Notes under the pieces: model-generated
The model's database searches: none
Seen by the model: only the letters and a program-made list of their open reading frames with translations
Told to the model about the DNA's origin: nothing
In this document: positions 36,801 to 47,800 of the stretch, one piece after another
How positions within the stretch are numbered: the stretch's first letter is position 1
How the letters are laid out: the number at the start of each line of letters is the position of its first letter
Source of the DNA: Phallusia mammillata
Taxonomy: Eukaryota > Chordata > Ascidiacea > Phlebobranchia > Ascidiidae
NCBI GenBank assembly: GCA_003260075.1
Contig: QLIY01000493.1
Coordinates: forward strand, 1-64,000
Length of the DNA stretch: 64,000 bases
Direction: 5' to 3'
Translations under genes and position numbers: made by a program

Positions 36801-37643
36801 TGTAAAGGTAACTACACTAGCCCATACGGCAAATGTCGTGTCACCAGCTGCACCGATGAGATCTTATAAGTCAGTCGCTTGCTGATCATACAATGTCTCC
36901 ATGCTTTGAAATTTAGAACAGCGGTTTACAACATTTTGCAACGGTCCGAGGAACCTTCAGTAAAATCTAAACATTTGACAAATGATCCTTCTCTTTGACT
37001 AAAATACATTCAGGAGCCTATTACAAGCAGGGCTACAAATTGGAACTATTTTAAGCATAAATCGCGCGAAAATATGAAAACAACACCAAATGAGCAACAA
37101 AATGACGCCTTAAAGGGGGGGGGGCACAAATGATCCTTCTCTTTGACTAAAATACATTCAGGGGCCTATTACAAGCAGAGCTACAAATTGGAACTATTTT
37201 AAGCATAAATCGCACGAAAATATGAAAACAACACCAAATGAGCAACAAAATGACGCCTTAAACCAGCATCATCATACCGAAGTAAAACATTATTTCAACC
37301 CACCGTAATAATCCCCTTTCCGTCTTTCACCCACCCCACATAAATATCAGCCCCCTTCATGGTCCCAGTGGGGGAAATACCTAAACCAATCCATCCAGTC
37401 GACTTGACGTGTAGCTGCAAAACAAAATATGACGCAATAAGTATACGTGTTCGCTTACAACGTCATCAAGACGTAACAAACCTCCATTGTGATGTAAGTA
37501 TCATCATAGTTCCAGTACAAAGTAGCGTGACCTCCGTGATCGAGTTCTTGTTGGTATGGGTATTGCTGGGTGGGAGGGAATTTACTAGATACCCTTCGCA
37601 ATGAGGCGAGCACAAATATAATTATCGCTGCTCTGGTTAACAT
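27485..37643 (-). CDS. DBH/MOXD1-like copper monooxygenase with complete copper ligands (gene B)
   Basis: Fifteen minus-strand exons matching gene A in order and phase: 37482-37643, 37304-37414, 36556-36705, 33729-33816, 33083-33264, 32245-32322, 31661-31765, 31054-31156, 30091-30260, 29115-29209, 28688-28841, 28320-28465, 27985-28072, about 27836-27921 (3' end lost in a G tract), 27485-27643. About 628 residues: signal peptide (MLTRAAIIIFVLASLRRVS), DOMON domain, Cu2-monooxygenase N and C domains, hydrophobic C-terminal tail (YPGFILIHLAIIYFVM). The family's copper ligands are all present: HH at 245-246 (ALVHHMVIN), His318 (LLLEIHFDN), HTH at 401-403 (VMSHTHSLG), Met475 (STNDEMCLVY). A secretory-pathway, ascorbate-dependent hydroxylase is expected; the substrate is unknown. 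The 5' exons are also present as an assembly copy at 34581-34920, so the middle of the gene is scrambled, but exon phases fit. Confidence 0.87.
27773..27835. other. 63-nt pure G tract at the end of gene B exon 14
   Basis: On the minus strand the exon reads QTWNETMISMLNEKLSSSRV then MHICSTGSS before entering the tract. Gene A continues three codons (RIA) and a GTATGT donor. The tract hides the donor and part of the intron. Confidence 0.8.
29534..29573 (-). repeat. Diverged hairpin motif of the TGATGA...AAAAC type
   Basis: On the minus strand, TTGATGAAGGCGTTTCATAT leads to GGGACATC-AAAACCTCGG. It matches the layout of 20897-20934 and 50101-50138 but with decayed core bases. It lies in the intron between exons 10 and 9 of gene B, the intron that carries the motif in gene A. 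Confidence 0.45.
30540..30720. repeat. Dispersed repeat, related to 32455-32600
   Basis: Both copies share ggtaaagtgta, gtagag.t.gggttct, gtaggaagtcc or gtaagaagtcc, and gcatattgt in the same order. The 32.5 kb copy runs straight into a CTGATGA hairpin motif, suggesting both belong to one element whose end carries that hairpin. Its G tract (30678-30686, 9 nt) may be native, because the related copy has ggggg there. Confidence 0.45.
31304..31329 (+). repeat. CTGACGA-hairpin-GAAA motif
   Basis: CTGACGA, one T, then a 4-bp stem GCTT/AAGC with loop ATAA, then GAAATG. It lies in the intron between exons 8 and 7 of gene B. Confidence 0.5.
31898..32077. mobile_element. hAT-type MITE with perfect 8-bp TSD
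   Basis: Inverted ends CAGTGATGGTATTCA and (read inward from the right) CAGTGTTGGGATTCAGCCGG. The flanking target duplication CTTTAAAC is identical on both sides (31890-31897 and 32078-32085). The interior has several gccggttctat and accggttct pieces. It has 180 bp, no coding capacity, and lies in the intron between exons 7 and 6 of gene B. Confidence 0.85.
32455..32680 (+). repeat. Dispersed repeat ending in a CTGATGA...GAAACGCATG hairpin motif
   Basis: Contains the repeat shared with 30540-30720, then CTGATGA (32641-32647), a weak stem, and GAAACGCATGAACAATAAAG. The last part is shared nearly exactly with 44473-44520 in an intron of the USP-like gene. Confidence 0.55.
33909..34020 (+). mobile_element. 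hAT-like end, truncated by an N gap
   Basis: CAGTGGTGGCCAACCTATGG is a typical hAT-type terminus, followed by repeated ggcgca. The other end is lost in the gap. Confidence 0.5.
34021..34566. other. Assembly gap (546 N)
   Basis: Unknown bases. A copy of gene B exon 3 would be expected here, judging from the layout at 36.5-37.6 kb. Confidence 0.99.
34581..34920 (-). pseudogene. Duplicate copy of gene B exons 1 and 2 (probable assembly copy)
   Basis: 34759-34920 and 34581-34691 are practically identical to 37482-37643 and 37304-37414. The roughly 1 kb upstream (to about 35900) also matches 37644-38700 with only scattered differences. The two copies diverge as alleles would. I treat this as the second haplotype of the gene B 5' end rather than a fourth gene. 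Confidence 0.65.
36058..36345 (-). pseudogene. Further fragments of gene B exons 2 and 1 around joins
   Basis: 36058-36131 is the 5' part of exon 2, starting at the single n (36057). 36199-36219 is the 3' end of exon 1, ending at the G tract 36220-36229. 36230-36333 repeats 36721-36822 and ends at another G tract (36334-36344). A collage of contig ends. Confidence 0.6.
37115..37124. other. G tract in the intron between gene B exons 3 and 2
   Basis: The roughly 130 bp starting cacaaatgatccttctcttt are present on both sides of the tract with few differences. A probable padded join. Confidence 0.6.
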
Positions 37644-40600
37644 AATGACCAGAGAACTTACTTATTTTTAAGCAATTAACACTAACTACTTTTGGATTAT
37701 AAAAAAAATCAGGAAAAATATATTATTTTTTATTTTAACGTAACTGTATTAAATTTAGTAATTTTTTAAACTGCGTGAAATTTCTAAAGTAATACTACAT
37801 TGGTATTTTAATAAAAAATATGTGTGTTAACCTAGCATCATGAAATGTCCTGACATTAAACTGTTACGGTGATATTTCGTATCTAGGCTGTGCACTGCAA
37901 CTGGGCGAGCTACTGTCCTTTTCGGCATAAACTGTGGCTTTTTATACTCAAGCGACAGAATTAAACGCTGACCAAATGCCTATACTGTGCGCGTCAACAA
38001 ATTTAAAAGCATTGGTGCCGCTGTTTCAAAAGCGTCATGAAAAATTTATTTTTTAAATTAAAAAAAATCCAAAAATGAACAAAATCAGAAAAAATTGTGC
38101 TATTTTATTCCTCTTTGTTAAAAATACATTTTCTTCCATCTTTATTCAGTCCTTTAACGATTTCCAGGCTTAGTTGATCAAGCCTTTGACCAGGCTTAGT
38201 TGACCAACACTGATATAACAAGTGAAGCTTACCACAAGTATTTAAACTCGTCCCACACCTGACCGCAGGTTATTGTTTACAAACCTATAGCTTCAAACTT
38301 GATACGATATGACTGGGGGGCGTAAAAATCGCAAAATTCGTGTTCCTTCCCTTTCACTGAGCTTTGCTATTACCACCAACTACGGCATGATTATCATTTC
38401 TACGCAATTGCACTTTAAGTCAACGAGAAAAAATCAAAATACGTGGGTTTAATTGGGTGAATGGAACTAAAAGTGCCTTTCGTGATACCGCAGTTTTAAT
38501 GGACCGAATTATACTTAATGCGAAAAGCCTAATTATGAAAGTGAAGGCTTGTTATTAAAATAACAATAGAATTGAATTTCGGGCATCTTTTTAGGGCCTA
38601 TATCTACATTTGTTGTATCATGTAGTTACTGTGGTGTTTCGTGCCAACCTTAATTCTTTTTGGTTCGGAAAGTTACACCAAAGAAGTGTCGTTTTAATTT
38701 TCTGGTGTTTCCGATGCAACGAAACAAAGACGTTTGTTGTGAAATAATAAGACAAGTTTTGCGCAACGTATACCGAAATATTTCATACCCTTGGGCCTTG
38801 GCTAAATATTTATGCAAAGCATAGGCAAAAAATTACCCTATAGGGCTGTGGTTCTCAACCTTTCGTGGACCGTGGCCCCCTAAAAGTAACTTATGGGCGT
38901 CGTGCCCCCCTTCAAGTAACCCTGTATGACCCATGGCCCCCTTAAAAGTGTAAATGGCAATCTCATGTTGGAATTCGGTACTAATTTCAGCTTTAAACAA
39001 GTCAAATAGAGTAAACAAGAATCCGTAATCGTGAAAAATCTCAATATAGACAAATAGTATGTGACATGGTCGATTAAATTAGGGAATAAAGTTAAAAAGA
39101 AAATGGCTTTTCGTGGGTGTTTCTGGTGACTCTACACCTGTGGCCCCCCGGAACACAGCTCGTGGCCCCTGGTTGAGAACCACTGCCCTAGGCCTATAGT
39201 CAATAAGAATTACTTGGGGGGGGGGATGGCCCCCTAAAAGTAACTTATGGGCCTCGTGGCCTCCTTAAAAAGTGTAAATGGCAATCTCATGTTGGAATTT
39301 GGTACTAATTCCGGCTTTTAACAGATCGAATAGAGTAAAGAAGAATCAGTAATCATGAAAAACCTCAATAAAGACAAATAGTATGTGACATAGTCGATTA
39401 AATTAGGAAATGAAAATGGCTTTTAGTGGGTATTTCTGGTGAATCTACACCTGTGGCCCCTGGTTGAAAACCACTGCCCTAGGCCTATAGTCAATAAAAA
39501 TTACTTCTCTTTAGTAAGAGGTCTGTATTCTAGTGATGGATTTTTTGTTCTTACCAAGTTTAGTTTATGTTTCGTATTATAGCGATATAACCAGTAATTT
39601 AATCTCACGTTTTCGTTATACTTGTTTTAAAAGGTTTTCTTTAGAAATACAACGGTAAAAAGCTTAATATTTATGGGCCAGAATTCATGCAAAACATTTG
39701 ATAAATTATGCATATGTTTTGAATAATACCAAGCAGATAGATTTTAATCCTGTCAGAACTCGAAGCGACCTATCGCACTTCGTTGCTCTAAGCCAGTAAT
39801 ATTCCAGCGACGACTTTATCGACCCGATGTTTACGTGTTAAAGGTCAAAAGGGGTCATGAAAATAATTACAGTGCACCCTGATCGAATCTGCTTCGTCTT
39901 AATCAGTTCACAGCTGAAACTGAACCTGACAGGTTTCTTGAATTGACCGGAAAATAATGTGCTTTGACTTCGGGCGTTTTGAAAGCGGTTCTTGTTTTGA
40001 ACGAGGCTTTTTCATTCAACGCTGCCACATTAATTCAACTTAAACGCGATTATTATTAAAAACACTATGTCTTAGCAATATAGCAAGTGTTTAGTTTCCT
40101 AGGAGGGTGTTATCAAAGTAAGGCCAGTCTTTAAAGATTTGGTTCGGGCTCAAGTTATAACAAAACGAGATTGATTCGGGCCTGACATCATACTTGGCCA
40201 TATTTGTACCTCAATTACACCAACTTTTGGGCCTGTTTCGGACTTATAATAATTAAATACTATTGGGTAACCACAATACAAAGCTTTGAAAGGACAGATG
40301 CCAAATGGGTGGTATACACTTTGGGTGGACTCATCTATACTTACATGGCGTATAGTTAAGGTACCATGTTATAACGCCTGAAAATATATGTTTGTATACG
40401 TATGTACGAGATTGAATAGGACAGGTTTACATGCATGACATTTCGTTGTGTTTTTCCATGAAAAATCACATCACGCCACATCATTTGCATGAAACAAGAA
40501 CGTCGTTATAGTGCGGATAAGCAGATGGTATTGTTTCGCATAAACATCTTTCGGAGAATGAGAGCACGGTAAATTGACGTACGCAACTGAAGCGTTTCAA

Positions 40601-43134
40601 AAATTCTTTGTATTCTTATGTTTCGGCAATTATCTGTTAATTTTACACAAAACGAAGACAATGAGATGATTTTCGAAGCGCCATTCACTTTTTTCAAGAG
40701 CAACCAAGAGGTAAACGAGTCAAAAAGGGTAAAAATATTTGTGTTTAAGGTGATATTAGTAATGAAAACAATTTCAAGCTGAAATAATGGAGTCATTGTT
40801 GGTACAATAATCATTTATTATGCGGCAACAATAGCCGGCAACGACAGCTAGCATCACAAACGTTTGCTGATATATAAAAAGAAAGCAACGTATCACATGT
40901 AAACAGCCCTTGTGCTGCTGCAAGCGGGTGTGTTTGATTGAAACTTGAAATACGCGATATAAGTACACGATGCATCGCAAAAAGTAAGAGCTTTATCGGG
41001 AGACGACGGTTAATTAGAAGGACGTGGTACAAAAATAATGCATGCATCTCTTGTGTGTGTATGGGGTAAAATCTGGGGTCAACACAATGACACAATAGTA
41101 AACGTTCAACCTCGCAAACACATTATAAACGATTCTGGTTTTTCGCATACTCCGGTTTGTTGCATAATAGTCAACTCCAAGTATTTCATTTGTTGAGAAA
41201 ATAGTTTAGTTTTGTTACATTCCGGTTAATGGCATAAAAAGCTTGACAATTTGGATATGCGATAAACCAGAAAACTGTATTTCACTAAACAACTTAGATC
41301 AGACTTGACAAATATAAGTATGAGCACAGCCCTGTTCAAAAGCGTGTTAAGCAGTTTGCCAAAAAAATGTCACTGCAAAATATATATTATCAACAAAACG
41401 TTTTTAGCGCAGCTATAACACTGAAATATGCCGAGCATTGATATAGTTTCATGTTTTACCGGGTGAGTGCTGAAATGAGTTTATTAATTTATCTTATTTT
41501 ATACATTAAACTGGGTGATAGGTAAGATGGAAGCTTTAACGTATTAATTTGTCGGTCTCATGTTAAGGGCTACTAAATACAGTTGTTTAAACAAGCAAAA
41601 CTAATCAATGCAGAAACATTTATGACAAAAAAGAAGAGGGCCTGAAACTAGATTAGATCTTTACTTCGTTTAGTTTGTTACAGTAGAGTTTAAAAATAGG
41701 CGGCCCGTTATTTTGAACTCGCATCAAACCACAATAACGAACTACAAAATACATTATTTGTTCGATCTCTCCTTTAGCACAAGAAAAGTTCACAGTTGTG
41801 TAAAGTTTTCAAAACATCGCATTGGCAAAAAGATTTAGCACCATACAAAGTTTTTACCAAGTAAGAGCTTTTGTGGTACCGACTTTGCAAGCACAAGTAG
41901 AACTTACGCAAAACCATAGAAAAGCGCCAGTGATTTATGTTGTATGGTGAATTATAGAATGCCTTATGTGCGATAACGTGCAAAAAATGGTGTTTTATGG
42001 ATATGCAAACATAGCACCAAAAGTTTTGAAGCATTTTATGCAAAATCGTTGCACTTTATACAATATGGTTTTCGTTGATGTAACAGTTTATAATTTGTAC
42101 AGTTCTAATGTAAAGGCGTTTTATTTTTATCAACAGAGCATTAAGGAAAATGTTTAACCATAATTGGAAACTAATGAGTTAAAAGTGAAAAACTCCATTT
42201 ATTCGAAATTTGGTGATTACTAATTTAATCTGAAATTTATCCCCATAATATTAAGTTTTGTTTCACAATATCATTCAAAATATTTCTTTAAGCAAACGAA
42301 AATTAAGTTGTTTATGTGATAATCGTTGAGATTTTAAACCTTATAAAGTAAGTTTAGTGGAAAAATTTGCGTGCTTTATATGCAACTTTACTTTATAGGT
42401 GAGAAAAAAAAAAGAAAAGTCAAACTTCGATTTGGAGTAACAATGGATTGGCAAAATACAATGAAAATTTGTTACAAATAATTTTGAACCACAAAAAAAT
42501 CGTACCGTACGTAATTTTGATAAAAAAAACAAACAATATTTTAGTTCGCTAAAACATCAATTACTCACTTGATTTTGTAGAAAAATAAAGGGTTGGTTTG
42601 AAACCATCTTTAACAGTGGTTTCAACAGAGTAAGTTCGGTTTGATAGGAAAACATAGTTATACGTTTTAGAGCCGTAATACCACAATCATCAAATATCGG
42701 CATAAAGCGATTTAAAAAATGCTAAATTTGATTAAAAGCAACATGAAAGAAATAACTGCCATAAACGAATATTTATAGGGGCTTTCTCTGACAAGACGTA
42801 TAGTTTTAGAAGTAAGTTATTTGAGAATAGAGAAAAACTGGATATTATTTAGTTAATCTTTACTTAGAATTCCTTTTAAATTTTTGAAGAATTTTTTGAG
42901 TTAAACCAGCAGATTCGATTATTTGACTTTCTTTTGTCATAATTTTTTGTCTTGATCCAACTTTTTAAACAATTTGTTTCTTCCAAGTAAAAAATCCAAA
43001 AATTCTCAAATATTACTAACTTTTGTTCTTCTGCATACAACAAAACGCAGTCAATCAGCACAAAGCAAAACGCCTTAATTTAAAGCGAAAACAGTAGTAG
43101 GGCAGTGTAATGGACGGATATAATCAAGCCCAAT
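37644..43134. other. Intergenic region without recognised gene
   Basis: About 5.5 kb between gene B and the 3' end of the USP-like gene. It holds the 5' flank of gene B with two blocks shared with gene A, hAT-like repeats at 38.84-39.48 kb, and otherwise AT-rich DNA. Open frames are short and unrelated to known families. Confidence 0.55.
38844..39187. mobile_element. hAT-type MITE, family with TGGTTCTCAACC ends
   Basis: The left end is ggctgtggttctcaacc and the right end, read inward, is ggcagtggttctcaacc. The interior has ccgtggccccctaaaagta and a mirrored tggcccc near the right end. A partial second copy (39226-39481) follows the G tract 39216-39225. The same family lies in opposite orientation at 52007-52358. 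The target duplication is unclear. Confidence 0.65.
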
Positions 43135-43328
43135 CTATGTAGTAGTTTTTTCGCCGCTCCTTATGCTATTAACTGTTGGTTTAAAGCGCGACAAGTATGC
43201 TTTGCAGCTCGCGCAGTACTTAGCACTAGGTGGTACCTTCACCAAACCACATAGTTCACATTCGTGATCGCCACCACTTCCGCTGGAAGGCGCGCCAGAG
43301 ACCGGTTTACCGCCGCTGGGAACCGCAC
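43135..43328 (-). other. Last exon: C-terminal CxxC...CxxC zinc-binding module
   Basis: The exon encodes a Gly/Ser linker, then [29 protein letters not shown] and stop: CxxC, twelve residues, CxxC. A compact zinc ribbon or knuckle of the kind that often binds ubiquitin or partner proteins. It joins in phase to exon 43939-44080 ([20 protein letters not shown]...). Whether other USP53/54 relatives share it I cannot say. Confidence 0.6.
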
Positions 43329-44789
43329 CTAAGGTTTAAAGAGGTTTTGTTGCAATTGGTTTGTTTTTCTTAACAGCCAATTTTACGTTTATCCAGAACA
43401 GAACGCGCAAGCGTTTGTTTATATTTATTAGTTTATTGTTTTTTTAATCTATCTTTCCGAAAGTTAATGCTTTTGTGAAAATTTTTTTTGCAATTATCAC
43501 CGAAATTAAAAAAAATCAGTAACAAAAATAAAAATAAAGAAAACCATTAACTTAAGACACTAGAAAATAACATTATTCATCACTAAACAAAGCCACATAC
43601 ACATTGGTAAAATTCCTTTCATAAAAAAATGATCGTGGAAAAAAAACATTTGTCAAGAAATTTTTGAAGAAAATACTGCACTTACCCGAATTGTTGGCCA
43701 CGCCCGCTGGGGGTTCCCCTCTTCTTGACCTGTTTGCGAAATCATGAATGAGTTTTGACCTGAACTCTGGGGGAATACCCGGTCCTGGAGCACGTTTCTT
43801 TNACTTAAGACACTAGAAAATAACATTATTCATCACTAAACAAAGCCACATACACATTGGTAAAATTCCTTTCATAAAAAAATGATCGTGGAAAAAAAAC
43901 ATTTGTCAAGAAACTTTTGAAGAAAAAACTGCACTTACCCGAATTGTTGGCCACGCCCGCTGGGGGTTCCCCTCTTCTTGACCTGTTTGCGAAATCATGA
44001 ATGAGTTTTGACCTGAACTCTGGGGGAATACCCGGTCCTGGAGCACGTTTCTTTGCCTCGTCCGCCCATTTCATCATTCCCTGCACAAACAATCCACAAA
44101 TTCGTTAAACCAAGGGTTCTCAACTGGTCCATGATGACTTTTTGGGTGCTCCACAGGACGTTACTTATATTTGATCAATAATAAAACTGCGTTAAAGTTT
44201 AAAAACACAAAAAGGTGGCAGTTTTGGAGACTTAGATAAGTGAACAAGTTTTTTAAATCTTATTTGCTGCATATTTGGCATAGCCTAAAATTGATTTTGT
44301 TTGGCTTCAACGGTATTTTAGAAGTTTACCGTGTAACCTAACTTTTATGATTTGTAAAAAGTTAAAAACAAAAACAAGATAAATATATCTGAAAATTTGT
44401 TCAGTAATAGTGAATGGAGCACCAAATTGTACCAATTATCCTATGAAATTATAAAAATATACTTTCATATCACTGATGATGGCATGAGCATTTGCCGAAA
44501 CGCATGAACAATAAAGCATGTCGCCTTTTACGTATATTTAAGCCGTTATTTGCATTATTAAACTTATAAACAGATCCTCATATAGTGTTCCAAATAATAT
44601 TTTCAGTTTCAAAATCTTAACCCACCTCTCTTGTGCTTCTGTTGATTTCCGGGTTTTGTAATTTTGTGTGAGAAGATGAAGAAGGATTTGGATGATTTTG
44701 TTGATGATGATGTTTAGCATCTTGATCCGGCCTCCGACCCTGGAACCCCGAATTGGGGGGCTGAGGTGGACTAGTGGTGCCCGGACGCT

Positions 44790-44884
<95 letters not shown>

Positions 44885-47800
44885 AAATACTGCTATTAGA
44901 ATTACTAAAAAGTTACGACATTTACAAACATAGTCAAGGTCAAGTACTCTGGTAAACACGGCCTATTTTACATTTTTTTGGTAATGCCTCACATGGGGTT
45001 AAACAATACACACACATTGTTGAAGGTTAAAATTTATCATTTTTGGCAACGATTAGGGTGGTAAGTACGTTTGTGCAACTGTTTGTATCCAGTATCTAAG
45101 TCGCAGGTATTTATTTTATTTTTATTTTTTGAATCCCACTTATACAAAATTTAGCAGTAAGAAAAGAAAATCAGCTTAGGAAAGAAATTTTTGACTAAAA
45201 AGAATATTTGGTAAAAGTGAAATATTGCCATGATTATACAAATATATATCAGAAGTACTTCACTCAAACTTACCGACAGGAGGACGTCTGGACGGCATAC
45301 GAGCTGAACGATTTAACGAGTCTCTTTGCGGCCTGAAAGTGGAAACAAAAACTGTTGCCGAAAATTTGGCATAGTCAAATAAGGCAATCATTAGCAACCC
45401 AAGTCCATTCCAACGGCACACTCACATATAAATCACAATATAGCTCCCATATGGGAATGCTTTGTGATCGGTTGATTTGGTATAACGCCTGCAATCCCAG
45501 CGTACCACGATTTAGAGTTTGGACCATATTTATTAGGGATGGGCCAAAACTGGAAATGCTCGGCTTGGTCGAGCACCGAGCATCTCACGTTAATAGGGTC
45601 CCTAGGTCTCTTACGTCACTGTAAATGGGCATGAATATGCAAATTAAATGCTCGGGCCACTTCGTGCAACTGCTCGGCCAAGCACCGAGCATTAAAAACA
45701 GCGACGCTCGGTACCGAGTACTCGGGTTCTGGCTCGGCTTGGCTCGGCTCGGCCCAGTGTTTTTTAAGGTGTTTTGGGGGACTTAAAACTACTCAGCGGT
45801 CACCCAAACCAAACCTTAAAAAAAACCTGGCCCTCGGCCCATCCCTAATATTTATAATCATAGTGAAAAATACGATTTCGAAAACATAAGAATATTAACC
45901 TTGTGTCGGGTTCGGATTTTCCGACCGGCTTCGGTTTATTGGCTTCGTAAATGTTCGTATTATTTCGGTTTGGATCGGGAATTTTGTCGATGGAGTTGGT
46001 GAAGTTGCGAAGATTCTTGCCGAGTTGGATCTTAAGGTTTTCGAGATAAGCAGCTTTCATGGTGGACGGTGCAGTCATCGGTGATGAGACTGGAAAAATC
46101 TGTGCAAAGAATAGTTTGCGTGAATTTTGCTTGTAGGAAACACAAGTGTTTTTTGCGTATTGGCTAATACGTTATTTGCAAACCCAAAACGTCGTAATGC
46201 ACAGTAAAAATGCCGGTTTGTATAAACTGTTTTGAGATGGGGGGGGGGGAGTTTGCGCGAATTTTGCTTGTAGAAAATACAAGTGTTTTTTGTGTATTGG
46301 CTAATACATTATTTGCGCACTCAAAATGTCGTAATGCACAGTAAAAATGCCGGTTTGTATAAACTGTTTTGAGATGACAACAGCGAGTGTTGAAACGTCT
46401 ATATTTAAACGTATTATTGAATCTTTTAGCGATTTGTGACAATGGAGTCTAATTTTATGTCTAGTATCCGCTTAAAAAACGTTTATATTTCAAAAACACA
46501 AAATAAAAACAATGTCTTGGTTTGTTCCAGAAGTTCGCTTAAGCTGCTAAACGGTTTTCGGCATGTGCAAAAAAATGAAAATCCAAAGCAAAAGGGAGAT
46601 AGGGTCGTAAAAAAGTATAAATTGTACTTAAACTGTTAACTTGATTCGAAAAATAATGTGAGAAATTAACAGCTTTAAATGAAACAAGCGTATCCCGCTG
46701 GTGTGATAATGCAGCAAAGTTCACCATTAGTAGCAGCCTTAAGCGATTACATTGATTTGTATATTTCGCCGTGAAGTCCTCAGGCAATACCACACACAAC
46801 TTAATAATACACAATCTATCGATCAATACGCGCACCACAAACACAAAACAAATACCACAGAGTACGTGAGAAACCGTTGCGCCTCAACAAAGGTTTCAAA
46901 AAATATTACTGCCAAAATTGACGAGACTTCAAATGAATACAATTTATTGCAAAATGTTTTAACAATGGCTGTTAATGTAATCAGTAGAAAGTTGCCTTTT
47001 TAGATGACTTGGTACTGTAACTATATCATCACACCAAATTAAGTGAATAGTTTTATGCACTGTGCTCTATAAACAGGATTTTGTGTTAAGGTTAAGGCGG
47101 TGGGTCCCAATCTTTTTCCACAAAATATCCCTTTACGATTTAAAACATTTTTATTCCTTCCCAATAGACTATGTAGTAGATTTCCAACCATACAAAGATC
47201 ATTTAAAATTGGGTGTTTTATCAACTTCACAGGGGGGGGGGGGGTTCAAAAACACAAAATAAAAACAATGTCTTGGTTTGTTCCAGAATATCGCTTGAGC
47301 TGCTAAACGGTTTTCGGCATGTGAAAAAAATGAAAAGCAAAAGGGAGATAGGGGTCGTAAAAAAGTATAAATTGTACTTAAACTGTTAATTGGTTCGAAA
47401 AATAATGTGAGAATATAACAGCTTTAAATGAAACAAGCGTATCCCGCTGGTGTGATAATGCAGCAAAGTTCACCATTAGTAGCAGCCTTAAGCGATTACA
47501 TTGATTTGTATATTTCGCCGTGAAGTCCTCAGGCAATACCACACACAACTTAATAATACACAATCTATCGATCAATACGCGCACCACAAACACAAAACAA
47601 ATACCACAGAGTACGTGAGAAACCGTTGCGCCTCAACAAAGGTTTCAAAAAATATTACTGCCAAAATTGACGAGACTTCAAATGAATACAATTTATTGCA
47701 AAATGTTTTAACAATGGCTGTTAATGTAATCAGTAGAAAGTTGCCTTTTTAGATGACTTGGTACTGTAACTATATCATCACACCAAATTAAGTGAATAGT

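Noticed and set aside
46752-47003. 83-codon plus-strand frame present twice (also 47501-47752) as a conserved gene
   Set aside because: The whole roughly 760-bp block is duplicated across a G tract, so identity says nothing about selection; no family is recognised.
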